Below, in pieces: positions 1 to 12,750 of a stretch of DNA of 64,000 bases. The position numbers and the translations under genes are program-made. Position 1 is the stretch's first letter; each line of letters begins with the position of its first letter. Under the pieces are notes generated by a model, which did no database searches, was not told the origin of the DNA, and was given only the letters and a program-made list of their open reading frames with translations. Source of the DNA: Phallus indusiatus (Eukaryota; Basidiomycota; Agaricomycetes; Phallales; Phallaceae); NCBI GenBank assembly GCA_027605045.1, contig JAQFWX010000007.1, positions 62,001 through 126,000 of the forward strand, read 5' to 3'.

Positions 1-463
1 CTGTGTTTTATGTTTATATTCCATTTTTACTTCCTTTTATTCTTAGGGATGTCCCTATATTTATTGTTTCTCCCAATTCAAGGTTCTTTTGATTTGATGT
101 AATTATTATTAATTCCTTTTTTCTCTCTCGTCTTCCCTGTCTATTACCGGATAGTTTTGTTTAGCTCTTGTAGTTTTGTTGTATCAGTATGTTCTATAAT
201 TTTATTGCGACTACCGAAATATTTCGGGTGGTTGTAACGCGCGCATCTCTCAACACTAGAGAAAACTTGGCTCTTATTGAGCCTGGAATACTCCGCCGCG
301 TTGACTTAAAAAAAAAGAAGGAAAGCCAAAGCTACAAGTCTGAAGTTTTTTGGGTGATAATAATAATGATAATAAATTTCGGTATTCGAGTTGGAGGTAC
401 AACGTAATCTGCTATATATGTATGGATACGACAAACGAAGCGCGTGCCAATAAGAAAAGGGGG
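1..463. other. Intergenic, no gene seen
   Basis: T-rich sequence downstream of PEX13, which is on the minus strand. The short open frames here have no splice-site support or recognisable motif. It probably holds the PEX13 3' flank. Confidence 0.5.
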
Positions 464-1546
464 TTAATCTACTTTTTTCTCTGTCTGCCCGACATTGCCA
501 AGAGCTTGGACATATGTTTTGGGGAACCATCCTTGACGACCTTCTCGTGTTCGGCCATGCCACCATTCACTCTCGACACCCGTTGTAGGATCTGTGGTTC
601 CTAGGATGGCGATAATTTCACCCTCTCGTAACATGAGCTCGACGGGGTCTTTGGTTTCAAATGGATAAACAGCGCGTGCGAAGACAAGTTTGGTGGGATC
701 GATTGGTTGTTGAGGCGTGTTTGGAGGAAGGCGGCTAGAAAGATGCCGAATGAGCCGGTGCATTAAGAATGGGATCCCAATAATGCTTAGGAAGAAAATA
801 ATGATGGGCTTTCTGCTGGGTTTGGGGTTATTAGGATTAGGAAGTGGAGCACCGGGTGGCCTATTTAAATATGTGCCAAATTCGTCGGTCAAACCTCCGT
901 CTATGGGTTTTCCAGTGACAAAACTTCGAAGCCATCGAATCAGACCGAATAAACCGAGAACGCTCCCTAAAGCATTTCTCAGCTGTCCTAGTTGATCTGC
1001 TACGCCAACCATTGCAAAAAAGGAAGAATGGGTGGCCATGAAAGTGCTTTCTAACATTTGGGCGAATCCTCCAAATGTCTGGACGATAGACTGTAGAAGA
1101 GCGAAAGTGGTTTGAGTTGTCGCTTCGAGCTGCTGTGTGAGGGAGGGGTTGTTGGGATCGTATGGTCCTGGCGGTTGCATCATTCCCATTCCGTATCCCC
1201 CATATCCCCCATATGCACCGTATCCACCACCGTATCCACCCCCATATCCCATTCCGTATCCACCATACCCCATGCCGTAGGAGCCCATACCACCATAAGT
1301 ACCGAGCCGATTGTATGGTGAAGCATAGCTTGAATAAGGAGTACCATAAGGGGAACTGTTAAATTGGGAAGATAGGGTGTTGTTATTAAGAGGTGTAGCA
1401 AGTGAGTTTGAATTGATTGACGATGGTCGTGCGGGAACGGAGGGTGCTGAGCTCGATGTGGCTTGACTATCGGTAGCTGTTGTCGAAGTTGAAGTTACCG
1501 AGGGCATTGTCGAACTTCGTTCCCATGGTTTTGGAGGCGATACCAT
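464..1546 (-). CDS. PEX13: Peroxin 13, peroxisomal membrane docking protein
   Basis: This single-exon frame of 360 residues starts with a Pro-rich MVSPPKPWERSS segment, the usual Pex13 N-terminus. A Ser/Thr-rich stretch follows, then a Gly-Tyr repeat region of YGGYG-type units at about residues 80-120. A conserved middle region (about 140-260) contains hydrophobic segments that fit the Pex13 membrane part. An SH3 domain lies at about 290-350, with the ALYPF-like AVYPFETKDPVEL, the EWWHGR turn and the final GWFPKTYV motif. Pex13 is known to sit in the peroxisome membrane and, with Pex14 and Pex17, to dock the Pex5/Pex7 cargo receptors; the SH3 binds Pex14. The length is normal for fungal Pex13. 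The start at 1546 is chosen because the PPKPWE motif follows it directly. No break was seen. Confidence 0.93.
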   Translation of the reverse strand: MVSPPKPWERSSTMPSVTSTSTTATDSQATSSSAPSVPARPSSINSNSLATPLNNNTLSSQFNSSPYGTPYSSYASPYNRLGTYGGMGSYGMGYGGYGMGYGGGYGGGYGAYGGYGGYGMGMMQPPGPYDPNNPSLTQQLEATTQTTFALLQSIVQTFGGFAQMLESTFMATHSSFFAMVGVADQLGQLRNALGSVLGLFGLIRWLRSFVTGKPIDGGLTDEFGTYLNRPPGAPLPNPNNPKPSRKPIIIFFLSIIGIPFLMHRLIRHLSSRLPPNTPQQPIDPTKLVFARAVYPFETKDPVELMLREGEIIAILGTTDPTTGVESEWWHGRTREGRQGWFPKTYVQALGNVGQTEKKVD

Positions 1547-2209
1547 AGTCAGATAGTAAGTTTTATAAAAGCTGTCGTTGTCGACAATCGTCTAGGAGAA
1601 AAGAGACAGATGTCAAATGACTGTCACACGTGATTACGTGATCCGCAATCCGCGGATTCCGTTACAGCCTTGTCATGCTCGAGTCATGTCACAGCCACCT
1701 CTCAGACAACTATTGACTGTTAACCGTCATCTTCTCTTCAGCCCTTTATCCGTATAAAAGTTCAAAAGTACTATTGATGGAGACAACAAAGATGTAAAAG
1801 CACATTGTGGCATATAGAGTGTATGTACATTGGTCAACAGATGCTAATCCTGCCATACAGCACATTTGGATAATAATTGCAAATACAATGGGAAAAAAAA
1901 AGAGGAAAATCGAGACAGAGAAATGGAGAGAAATGCGAAAAAGCTAAAGAAACACTTAATGATGTTAATGATGATGCTTATATATGAGTTTATGTCGAGT
2001 TCTTCAACTGAACGCTTCCCCCACCCCAGACGTCAAACCATGCAGCAACTACCGGAAATCAAGAACAGAAGTCCGATGGCCCTAGTTCAATAATCAACAA
2101 GGATTTAAAGGGCAAGTTTTCGCAAAACCGTTAACAAAACTGTACGTATAGTTGGACTAAGAAGTCTGAGATGGTAGCCGCATATGGAAATAGGAACACT
2201 AACCCAAAT
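1547..2209. other. Intergenic between PEX13 and the J-like gene
   Basis: This is the upstream region of PEX13 and the 3' flank of the next minus-strand gene. It contains AT-rich runs and TATAAAA-like strings, but no frame that can be joined into a gene. Confidence 0.45.
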
Positions 2210-5200
2210 TTATTCCCCAAACCCATTGCTATGGACTCCATTCAATAGCTCGTTGAGAGCTCGCACGACTCTTCCAGCCCCGTCAGCAACTTTTTCACGA
2301 TCTTCCGGAACAACTTTGGGAAGCCATTTACTATCAAAACGATCAGGATGCCATTTCAAGAGAGCTTCTCTTAGCCGCTTCTCTTTCGACTTGCCATGGG
2401 AGTGTTGAGCATGAAAGATGAACTGTGCAATTCGAATAGGGAGCAACTGTTCGGGATTGGAGATCGGTGCTAACACCGGCCATGGCATTGAACGGAACCG
2501 CAGGTTTGGGACTTTCGCCATAGCGGCCCATTGTTTTTCATGAGCATCCCAAATCTCCGGAACGCTCGGTGTCGAAGAAGGTGGTGGGGTTGGAGGAGAT
2601 GTTACGCTAGCTCCAGCACTGCTGTACGATCCGGAAGCTGAACTGGAAGAACCATGGCCTGCACCTGGCATGCTGGACCCCGACGAACCTGATGTACTAT
2701 ATGATCCGCCACTGAACGCAAAACCAGCACCAGGATAACTTCCAGAAGTACCGCTAGCGGCGGCGGCAGCTGCCGCAGCTTTACGGGCCTTTCGCTCTTG
2801 TTCTCGTCGTTCAGCATCGCGGGCCATCTCTTCCTGGCGCCTTCTCTCCTCGTCCCTCCGTCGTTCTTCTCCTCTTCTTTTGGCCTCTTCTGCACGGCGC
2901 TCATTGGCTTCCTGTTCTTTCTGTCGCCGCTCCTCTTCCTGCTGCTCTTGCTTACGATGCTCCTCCTCCAAACGTCGAACACGTTCCTCTTCCGCTCTCC
3001 GCTCCTCATCAGCAACATACTGATCACGTAGTTTTGTTCTGAATTCTTCGGTAGACGAGAAGGGATTCTGTGGTTGAACGGATTGCGGTGGCGGTGGCGG
3101 TGGTTGTGTATGGGTTTGCGAAGAAGAGGCCTTGTTAAATGGCGTTTGCGTCGCATGTGTAGCAGAGTGGGCTGAAGAAGTGGCATTCTATCGCATCAAG
3201 AATCAAAATATATAAAAACACCGGTAACAGATGTAAAGATGACTAACCTTGATCTGACTAGCTGATTGAGGAATGGAAGATGAGGTTGCTGTGGCAGATG
3301 CACGACTTGCCAAAGGATCGTCAACTGGTGAAGTAGGCGGAACAGCTGCCGATGCGGATGCGGACGCAGACGAGGTCCTTGTGCTAAACGCTGGTATGGA
3401 CGCGGAGAACGACGAACTCCCTGAAGCTGAGAACGAACGATTTGTTGTCTGGGGATGAAAGGTTTTGGGCTCTGTAGGTGATGCCTGAGTTGCAAAAGAA
3501 TGATGTCGTTGGGGTGGTATATGTGTATGTGTTGATGGGTATGAAGGTTTGGTCGTTGACGATGATGACGATGAGGAAGCTGAGTTTGGTCCTAAGGGCG
3601 AAGTTGGTATCGAGTGTGACGGATGCTGAGGAAGAGGCTTGCTGCGCAATCCTGGAGCTGGAGGCGCTTGATATGACGATAATGGAACACGACTGGTCGA
3701 ATTGGATGTGGATGTTGACGTAGGAGGTGCAGAAGCAGCAGAAGGGGGCACCACCCCCGACGGCATCCCTCCTGCAGGAGTAGCAGAGGCTGAGCTAGAG
3801 AATGAGTAGGAGTACGAAGCAGAACGAGGCGGAGGTGTAGTAGTGTGATGATCAGCCGTAGTTCCACTGTTCAGAGTTGAAGACCGTTGTGGATGGTGCG
3901 TCTCAGAAGAACCAGCCGACTTGGACATCTCTTCTACAGGAATTGGTGGATGAGGCGGCGCGGGCGATTCTCCAAAAAGAGTCGACTTTGATCGTACCGG
4001 GCCACCTGTTTCTTTTGCCGTTTTATTATCGAAGTGCATGGAGGGCTTCTCTCGCGGCTGATGACCTGGTGGAATCCATCTTTCTGGGATTGCTTCGGTT
4101 ATGCCGGACTTGCTATGTGACGGATTTGAGCTGGGCATGTTCGATGGTGGAGTTGGTGAGGGTGTGTGTCCTGCTCCATGCATACGCGTCGAGTTGGAGA
4201 AGGAGCCGTATGGCGTTCGCTGTCTTTCTTCGAAGCCGCTGCCACTGTAATAGCCAGACCCGGAACTGAATCGGTTCCTTTCATCAGGTGGGTGAACAGG
4301 GATAGGTCGTGCATTACTATATCGTGGTGGGGGTGAGTCCAATGGATTGAAATAAATGGAGGAAGCAGGGGTGGTATCAGAGGTAGTAAAGGAGGCGTCA
4401 CTCGACCAGCTGTCGGCGAAACTGGCACGACTCTGCGTATCGGATGCGGAACTGGGACCAGGCTTCCAAGTGACGAAGGGCTCTCCGTTGGCGAAGAGGG
4501 TTGCCAAAGATGGTTGGCCTCTGAGGGCGGCGCTTCCCTGCCGAGCCTCTGTCGCAAGTTGCTCTGTACGTTCATTCCAATCCTGCTGAGCTTTGAACTG
4601 GGCTTCGAAATCAAGGGTATCTTGACGACGACGCTCTTTGACTTTAGATTGAGATTCCATCATCCCCTCGCGCCATTGGGCCCTGTCGCGCATGCGCTGA
4701 GCTTCGGTGCGTTGCCATTCGGCGTAGCTGCGGTTTGCTTGCTCTGTCTCCTGTGCGGTTTCCCTGACCTGTCTCTCGACTTCATCGGGCTCTTCATCGT
4801 TAGCAGTGCCTTCTTCGTCATTATCTGGTGGATCTTCTTCGTCCAAGTTCAATCCAGCCATCTTCTGGATGCCTTTAAGGATGCAAAGCTGCTCTTCGCG
4901 GAGGTCATCCCAGATCTCCCACTCTGGATCCTCAGCTCCCATACTCCAAAGCCGATATTGCCTTTCCATATGGACGAGTTGGTCCACCTCCTTCTGGTGA
5001 GCCTGTCTCATCTGGTCAAGCTCCTTCTGGTAATTAGCTTGTAGAGCGTTCGCTTTATCGTGGTCGATGAAAGGACCAGCATCCGCTAGAGTCTGGAGGA
5101 GCTCCTTATAAACCGTAGCGGCTTTTGTTGCTAACTCTCGCTCCATTTCTTCTTTAAGGTCTAAGATCCAGGGCTCATCGGGGTCTATAACATCTTTTTC

Positions 5201-5437
5201 AGGCGTCTCTGACACATTGTCTGCTGCTGCTGCCGTCTGTGTTGTCACTGGCGGGGTCGTTTTCGTGAATGGTGGTACCGAGGGATGTGAAGATTTATAT
5301 CGTCGTTGTGTCGCAGACGGCGGTGGAGAAGCCGCTGCTGTTGCCATCGCAGACGGGAAGCTACGGGCAAAGGTGCGATTGTGGTAAGCCTTTGGGTGTG
5401 TGCCATGATTGGAGGGGTAACTCTGCTTGGCGCCCAT
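2210..5437 (-). CDS. Large Ser/Pro-rich coiled-coil protein with C-terminal J-like HPD module
   Basis: Two exons on the minus strand are joined over an intron at roughly 3188-3240: a GTTAGT donor after a SQIK end, and an acceptor ending GATAG. I place the start at 5437 because the protein then begins MGAKQSYPS; the same frame runs open to 5584. The first third has charged helices (PDEPWILDLKEEMEREL; QKELDQMRQAHQKEVDQL). The middle is low-complexity Ser/Pro/Thr. A long Glu/Arg-rich coiled coil (EEERRQKEQEANERRAEE type) and an alanine run follow. The C-terminus has a RFRSMPWPVL motif and then REALLKWHPDRF, which carries an HPD tripeptide as in J domains. The end resembles the C-terminal part of NF-kappa-B-inhibitor-like proteins (NFKBIL1); this is inference. 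The protein is about 1,050 residues. The MGxxxS start could be N-myristoylated. Function is unknown; two related genes lie at 20.2-23.0 kb. Confidence 0.75.
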
Positions 5438-8400
5438 ACGCGTGACTGACACGCGGCGCTTACGTACTAGTAACGGAGAGCGCATACAAAATTTGACCAA
5501 TAAAAAAAAGCGTTTAAGTTGGGTGTTGAGTTTTTTTAAAACATGCTTTTTAGCAGCTTCTCGTTTTCCAAATGAGACACGCACTTTGAAGTGAAGGAGG
5601 AAGGGAAAGAAAGTGGGAAGAGAAAAAAAAAGGAGAAAGGAAGAGGACCTTCGCCCGTGACAGTGGGCAAGTGTTGTTATATATTTATTGCATTTCCTTT
5701 ATGTATCACACGAGGTAGCAGTCTGGCTTGGGTTTCTTACCGTTGCGGTGCGTTTTTCTTTTGAAACATAAAATCCTTCATGCAGATACATTAAATCGCC
5801 AAAGAGTGCACACATGTGCCAGTGGAAAAGGGGAGAGTTGAAAGATCCAGGTGAAGGAACCTGGTCAAAACGTTCACCAAGCCGATGCAAGCACCCTCTT
5901 TCAGACGAGAACGTACATGGTTAATTTTACACCCGCGAACTTCCATTTCTTTGCGGAGGATGGCTTGTTCAGTTTATTTTCTTTTCGTCGTCTGGGATGT
6001 GAAGGGAGAAGTAACCTTTGTCTTTGTGCATCCGGACGGGACCGGTGTATGGCCATTGGCCAGGTTTTCCTCAGGGCTCGGAAGAAGGAGAAGCCGATAA
6101 GGGTAGCTTCTGTGACTAATACTTAGTTAGCAATCATATATTATGTCAAGATGTTGATAACTTTGAGCCTGACTTACACACAAACTGTATTTTATTTATC
6201 ATCAGGATCTAGTGAAACCAACTAGAATTCCCTCTAGCATCACAAATTAATCAGCCTGAGGCAGTGCCAAAAAAGTTGCAAGACACTGAGGAAAAGGCAC
6301 GTACGGCGGCATGATCGGGTGCGAGGCTTCGCATGCCTAAAAGTAGAACTGAAATTGACAACCAAATCCAGCATTCGATCTATCTCTGATCGTACTTTTT
6401 GATTATGTTTTCGTTGATTGTCGTTTTCTGTTGTATTTCGGCTTCGTTCGCAAGAAACGTCCAAGCCACACAAAAACACCGGCTCTCAGAACGTACAAAA
6501 AACATGAGGTACAAGCTCCGATGCATATTCGAAGCACTTTACCTTTGCACTGGGTGAATAGCGACATATATATCGCACGCGGCAAGAATGTTTTATTCCG
6601 GCTCAATTCAGATTTGACTTGGCGTAAAAAGTTGTCGGACGAAACTGGACTTTGTTCGCAAAAAGCCCTCGGGACAAGTGGACAAGTGTTCTATGTGATA
6701 GACGTCATATCAATAAAGCAATCAGATCGAACAACGTACAGTTCTGTGAGATAACGAATGGATACCGACTCGGAGTAAATCTCCCGAAAGTAGTGCAACA
6801 CTGCAACTGCGGGGAGACAAGCTTTAATACGTCTTGAGCCCATCCTGCGTTTATCTCAGCTCCAGTAAGAGGCAAAATGAACATGAAAAACTTACTGAAA
6901 AACAACAAAGAATTCGATGGGACGGATCCTCTACCCCGTTTTGACCTCAAGGCGAAGCACACTTAGCATGCGGAAACCATAAGGCAGCGGGAACAAAAGG
7001 CGGGGGTTACGTAACTGTTGGACTCCTCAGTCGCAAAATTAGCTCTGCGCGGCCTCGGTCTGAACGGACAGTGTGCTATGCTAATTTGCTCGGTGATATC
7101 TGCGCGGCAGACACGTCACTTTCTCTATCACTTTTGTTCTTTACCTGCTTGAATCACTTTTATGGCGAATTCAACAGACATCGTGCTTTACATCTCTGCC
7201 ATGTAAGTCTCCTCAACGCTATGTTTACGCAATGTTTACGTGTCGCTTATGAACGTCATGAATTCTTGGAAGCTTTATTCCTCCAATCTCAGTAGTGTAT
7301 AGTATACTAATCGTCCTACTTCTCTGTTTCCCAATATTGATTGTTGACTATGATTTTACAAGAGCGAGGGGCAGGCGCTGGTAACTAGATTTTGAACTGT
7401 GTTATAACCGTCGGCTAATATCGTACTCAAGACCTCATAATCAACATCTTGTTATGGATATTAGGTTGGATTCCGGGAGTTTTACACGCATGGTAAGCAG
7501 GGAGTGTCTGACATCATTTTGGTCTCCAGTTGTATCACTATCTCGTCTGCACTCGCGACTTCCTTACATTTGAACCTCGGGTTGACACTTTTATTAGGTA
7601 TATCATTTCGAAGTCATGAACGTTTGTAAAACGAAATCATCCCGATCTTCGCACGGACTCGGATCTTGTGCTCAGAATTCCAATGTTTCCTATTCCTATA
7701 AATGTCTCAGTGGTTTATCCAGCGTTTGGGGCTAAGAGCTCAAGACAGTGTAAAATTAAACCAAGCGAGGATTGAAGTTTTTTTATTATATTTGGATGAT
7801 ACAATTCGTTACTTGAAAATAATACTCATAATATAACTAATTTAGAAATCAAGAAGACAAATTCAAGATGAACTCGGGAGGTGCGGTGCCGTGAGATTTC
7901 ATTGGGCCGGATTCTGGCACTTCAAACACATTACGATTTCGCAATCCTCGATTCTGAAAAGCCTATCGATGAAGAATTACGCTTTGTTTTCAAGAATAGT
8001 ACTCGCAACTTCCCGGAAGCTTGAGCCCGCGGTTCTCCGAAGATGATTATCTCCAAGCCATATTCTCCGGCGCCAGTCAGAGAGGGTAAATACATCGACT
8101 CTTAGGAACTTCAAGGAATTCGGAAGGTGCTTACAGCTTATCTAATTGTCAGTTTAAACAGAGTTATATTGGCATTTAATATTGATATATATATCCAATA
8201 TTCAAGCTTCTAGGTTCATTGTAAATAGGTTTACAGAGGGAGGTTTGACGCAAGAGTTGCATACCGCGTCACCATATCACCACCCGTGTATGGGAGCGTT
8301 GGATACTTTAAGATATCGGCAGCTTTGGCAGGGGTGGCCCACCCAACCCCGGTTTAGATTACTTTGGGCTCACGTTGGCAGCCAGCGATCTGTTCTGCAT

Positions 8401-8850
8401 CATATTTTGTTAATCAAAATTCCTGACGTCAAGTCATAAATAATCAGCCACGATTTTGATAGTCCCTATCATTTGCTTTACATATATGACTTATTGAAAA
8501 AATGGTTCGTATGTACCGTTTGAAGTTTTTGAATTAATTTTATGTGGGGCTTGTCCTTGTCCATCAGTTTCCCCAGTCGTCGTGTTAGACATCGTAGCTA
8601 TGTAGTACTAGTAGATTTTTCCGTAATACCAATGTTTCAAGTTTAACGAAGCTCCCGTGTTACTGATTTGTTATACTATTTAGATCGTGGTTTCTCATAA
8701 ACCGTTTATCGATGTGTTCTATCCCAATTCGCGCCATTTTCAAATTTTCGCCTTGGTTATTATGCATGGTCATTTGGTTCATTGAAGTAATTTATGGCAA
8801 TGAATCCTCAATATTCGCTTAATTACCTTTCGCTATAGGTGACCTGACTC
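5438..8850. other. Gene-poor intergenic region
   Basis: About 3.4 kb with many short open frames in all six phases, none with a recognisable domain or a chain of plausible splice sites. The stretch just after 5437 should contain the promoter of the J-like gene and is A/G-rich (5580-5645). I see no tRNA, array or transposase here. Confidence 0.4.
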
Positions 8851-8854
8851 TGAA

Positions 8855-9005
8855 TCGTTATGGTCTTGGCTTGGCCTGAAGCCAACGGCTTTGGCCCGGC
8901 TTGGGTTGGCTCTGGCCTTCCCAAATCCCAAGCCAGGCCAGAGTACATTGGCTTCGTCCTGGCCCGGCCGGCTTTGGCCCAGGCCGGGGTTTGGTCGATT
9001 TTCGG
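8855..9005. repeat. GGCC/GGCTT-rich repeat, copy A
   Basis: A GC-rich stretch built of short words such as GGCTTGGCC, AAGCCAGGCCAG and CTTTGGCCC, unlike the AT-rich flanks. The core AAGCCAGGCCAG followed by TGGCTT and a CTTTGGCC block recurs in the same order at about 9,209-9,262. It is probably a minisatellite-like intergenic repeat. Confidence 0.6.
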
Positions 9006-9164
9006 CCAAAAGCGAAGTTCAAGCGCTTAACGCCTATTTACCTAAGTAGGCATCCCAGGCAATGGGGTAAAGCCAAGGTAGAGCTTGGTGAAGCTCTTCA
9101 ATTATCATCCTGTCCGTTTTCTGTATGATTTAGGTTCCCCAATCACTGTGGATTGAGCATTCTT

Positions 9165-9300
9165 CAAACTCATGGCCCGACGGCTTCGCCCTGGACTGAC
9201 CAATCCCGAAGCCAGGCCAGTGAGTATGGCTTGAGGCGGCTTTGGCCTGGCTTCAAACGGCTTGTTCCCGGCTTGACCCTGGCCTGAGCCACAGCCAGGC
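9165..9300. repeat. GGCC/GGCTT-rich repeat, copy B
   Basis: Second direct copy of the GC-rich repeat at 8,855-9,005, with AAGCCAGGCCAG, then TGGCTT, then GGCTTTGGCC. It lies about 270 bases upstream of the MFS transporter start. The 165 bases between the copies are ordinary sequence. Confidence 0.6.
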
Positions 9301-9565
9301 AAATCATTATAGTGACGCAACAAGGTCTGATTTTTGGCGGTGATCCTGCAAATTTCTGAAGAAAATCTAGTCGATTTTTTTTTTTTCGGGCCGTCAGCGT
9401 CTGTTAGTATCTGATTCTTCAGATTTTCGACCCTGTTGGGCATTAATCCCCAATGTCTGCTTCCCAATCGGATTTAACACTGAATGGAGGATGACCGAAA
9501 TATCTGGATATAAATTCGCGGGTGCTTTGATTACTCTCAGAACACTTGAATATTGCGCTGCAATT

Positions 9566-11745
9566 ATGTCGAACTCTGAAAGAACCTCACTCCATGCCGC
9601 CGACCAGGAAGGGTATAACACTGTCAAACCGACGTTAGAAACGACTCAAGGTGTTCCTATTATTTCAAACGCAGAGAATGCAAAAACTAACTTAAGGACA
9701 TTCGTAAGCCCCTTGTGGTGGCTGTTTGGTTTTGTTTTTCAAAAAACTCACGACATTTTCAAGTTTGCCGCTGTATCCGGGTGCATACTGCTTTCTGCAC
9801 TAGATTCCACCATAGTCACGACCGCCTTTGCTAAAATAGGTAGTGACTTGAACCAACTTCAACGAGCCAGCTGGATTATCACTTCTTACATGATAAGTCT
9901 TACGGCGTTTCAGTTGGTTTATTTTTGACTGCATTGATATATTTCGCTCTAACATATCGCGAGTTAGACCATTGTACGGAAAGCTTAGTGACATATATGG
10001 TGAGCAAACATTTTCTTACTCCAATATCTGAGTGAGACTAAATACATAGAAGGTCGGAAATCAAGTCTGCTTTTTGCCCATATTGTTTTCGGAATTGGGT
10101 GTTTGGCATGCGCAATGGCGAATAATTTCACCGACTTGATAGTGGCCAGAATGATTTCTGGCATTGGTGGAGCAGGTTTCCTGCCGTATGTTTGACAAAT
10201 ACTTTTTGTCTCTGACCTCCGAGTTCGACGCTGACCGAAAACATAATGACAGACTTGTCACTATTGCTATATCCGAGATCGCACCGTTGCGCCAGCGCGG
10301 AACATGGCAGGGTATGGTTCTGCGGTATTATTTTTTGATAAAGAACTAAGTTTTGTATAATTTTCCAGGAGTAGTAAAACTGATTTCTACCCTCGGAACC
10401 GCTAGTGGTGCCCCATTGGGGGGTGTCATAGCAGATAATCTTGGATGGCGATGGTATAATTTTCAAGTGATAATTTTCATTATATATAATATACTTCTTT
10501 CAGGGGATTTGCCGTTCAGGTACCTGTGTGCCTTGCGGGCCTTTTGGCTATATACTTCACTTTTCCTAGCGAAAGTCAAAGTGACGATTCAGACGTAAAC
10601 AAGCGAGAAGCAAGCACCTTCGTCAAATTACGCCGGATCGATTTCCTGGGTTCACTGTTTCTCATAGTCATAGTACTAAGTCTTCTACTGGCTCTGGACA
10701 AAGGCGGTAATGTAGGTTGGACAGCGCCCATCACATACATTTCACTCTCAACCGCAATCTTGGGGACAATTTTTCTCGTCATTGCTGAATCTAATCCAAT
10801 TCTCGTTAAGGAGCCCGTAGTTCCAATGAAATTCTTCAAGAATCAAGATCTAGTGGCCTCTTACCTGACATCACTTTGGCTGATGTCGATAGGTTCTTCA
10901 GCCACATACCAACTCGCTCTCTATCTCCAAGTGCTAGGTCGTAAATCGGCATCGCAAGCCAGTCTGTACCTTTTACCAACTATTATAGCACTCGTTACTG
11001 GGCATTTAGCGGGAGGAATACTCACGCAGAAACTCGGAAGGTTTAGGTCTCTGTCGTTATTCGCTAATGTTGGCGGTTTCATATTTTCATGCCTCAATGC
11101 TGCAATACTACTAGTTGTTTTCCGGTCTTCTCGTTGGGACCTCGGCCTCATTGCTCTCACTTCATGTAAGTTTGGGCCGCGCTACTAATAAAACCATCTC
11201 GGTTGATATATTCGATAGCGGTGACAATTCTGATGTTCTTTGGAGGGATAGTGGCAAATACCCGGTTAGTTGCAGTAATAGCAAGTGTCGCCCCTCCGAT
11301 CGGGCTGCCGCAACTTCATGTATGTATAATTTGAATACCACTGAACCGCTTCGAAAGCATCAAACTGAAATATTTTCAGTGTCGTTTCTGTTCAAAACGT
11401 TTGGGTCACTCTTTGGACTGTCCCTTTGTGACTCTCTATTACAACAAGTATTGCGTGCGGAACTCACCCGGGAACTTTCTGGCTTCGTGCCCAACGTCAA
11501 CGAGGTAATCTACCTAAATATTTCTGTCAGCTTGTTGAAAAATTACTCAATATCCACAGCTCGTACATCATGTGAAAGAGTCTTTGGCCCATATTGATTC
11601 ATTGGATCCTTTTATACAGAATATCGTTCGACAATCGTATTCGAGAGCTTTGTTGTTTACATTCCAATGCAGTGCGCTCCAGAGCGCACTGTGTTTATTT
11701 TCCTCGTGGTTCATACGAGATCAATCCCTTGATTCTTCAAATTGA
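9566..11745 (+). CDS. MFS transporter, DHA2-like (14 predicted helices)
   Basis: About nine exons can be joined into a protein of about 580 residues. Start: the ATG at 9566 (MSNSERTS); an in-frame ATG at 9491 is a less likely alternative. After a hydrophilic N-terminus come SALDSTIVTTAFAKIGSDL (helix 1), the motif-A loop SDIYGRKSSLLF created by splicing at about 10,000/10,055, and GRMISGIGGAGF-like helix 4. Then come the antiporter motif C region (TASGAPLGGVIADNLGWRW, next exon GFAVQVP) and further helices. A C-terminal exon at 11,557-11,745 carries the last helix. Members of this family export drugs, toxins or amino acids by proton antiport; the substrate cannot be read here. No disabling mutation was found. 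The neighbouring ABC transporter and the enzyme block at 24-32 kb make an export role for a metabolite possible, as inference. Confidence 0.85.
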
Positions 11746-12430
11746 GAAACTTTCCTGCTGTTGCATTATATATTTGGCCGCTCTTACAGGCTGTTAAATA
11801 AAAATAGAAGTTCTGCATGAGAAAATAAGAGGTTAGGTAAATAGTCCAGCCTGAATCAGCTCCTGAAACATCATCCGGTCGTTGTTTTGACTAACCTTTA
11901 TTATCTTCTTAACATTTGGTATTACGGCGTCTGGTAACGTATCACGTTCTACGTCCCTGCGCGGATGTATGGGTGAGCTGAATCAGAAATACTGACGATC
12001 ACTTGATTTCCTCTCTCCATTGACCGAGCATTGATGCTAGAGTCGGATGTCCACTGGCACTTTCTCACCTTTTTGAGCACAAATTGGCGACCCATTTATA
12101 TATCGTGCCTCTCGACGAGAATTCCAACGTCGCTTGAAGCAAAAAAGATACCAGTTGGTCATGGCTGCCACCGAGTTGGGTTTTAAAACCCAGACCTTGA
12201 CAAATCATAAGTCGTAATCTCTAGTGACAAGATGTCGATTACCACGTTGATTTAATGGGATGACACGAACGAGGTTTCAAGTTGTAAAATCACTTGAGCT
12301 TCAAGTTTGATTATAACGCTGAGCGCAGACGGGCGCCGAGGTTGAAACACAGACACGAACCATTCCAGTTTATCAAATATGAACTTGAAATTGGAGCAAG
12401 AAGAAAAGAAAAACCCTCAAATTGACGTGG
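11746..12430. other. Intergenic, no gene seen
   Basis: Sequence downstream of the MFS gene. No frame with splice support or a known motif. Confidence 0.4.
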
Positions 12431-12750
12431 GATGAAAACCGCGGCAAATCGGCAAAGCAATGCCGAGGTTAATTTAAGCTAACGTTCCGGATTTTCGGAA
12501 CCTCGGGCTGGTCATGTATTTTTCGAAATAACAGCTCGAACACCCAGCTGACTCAGCGGCTGTTCGGCAGACAAACTCAGAGGCGCCCGTTCCGCCAGCC
12601 TGGCGAAGGAAGAAATATATGCGAAGTATTAATTATTTAACAATTTGAATATTTAAAATTCATTTATCACTTCTAATCCCCCTACCCCTAGGCTCTATTT
12701 GAGGATAAACAGCATATGAATGATACAGATGAGCCCATAACATGTGTCTT

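Noticed and set aside
1162..1401. Open frames with His/Pro/Ile repeats opposite PEX13
   Set aside because: They are shadows of the Gly-Tyr repeat region of PEX13 in other phases.
2798..3031. Ser/Leu/Phe-rich plus-strand frame resembling a membrane protein
   Set aside because: It is the complement of the Glu/Arg-rich coiled coil of the J-like protein.
5851..6126. Open frame of 91 codons in the gene-poor region
   Set aside because: Two overlapping phases are open at once and neither has splice sites or a motif.
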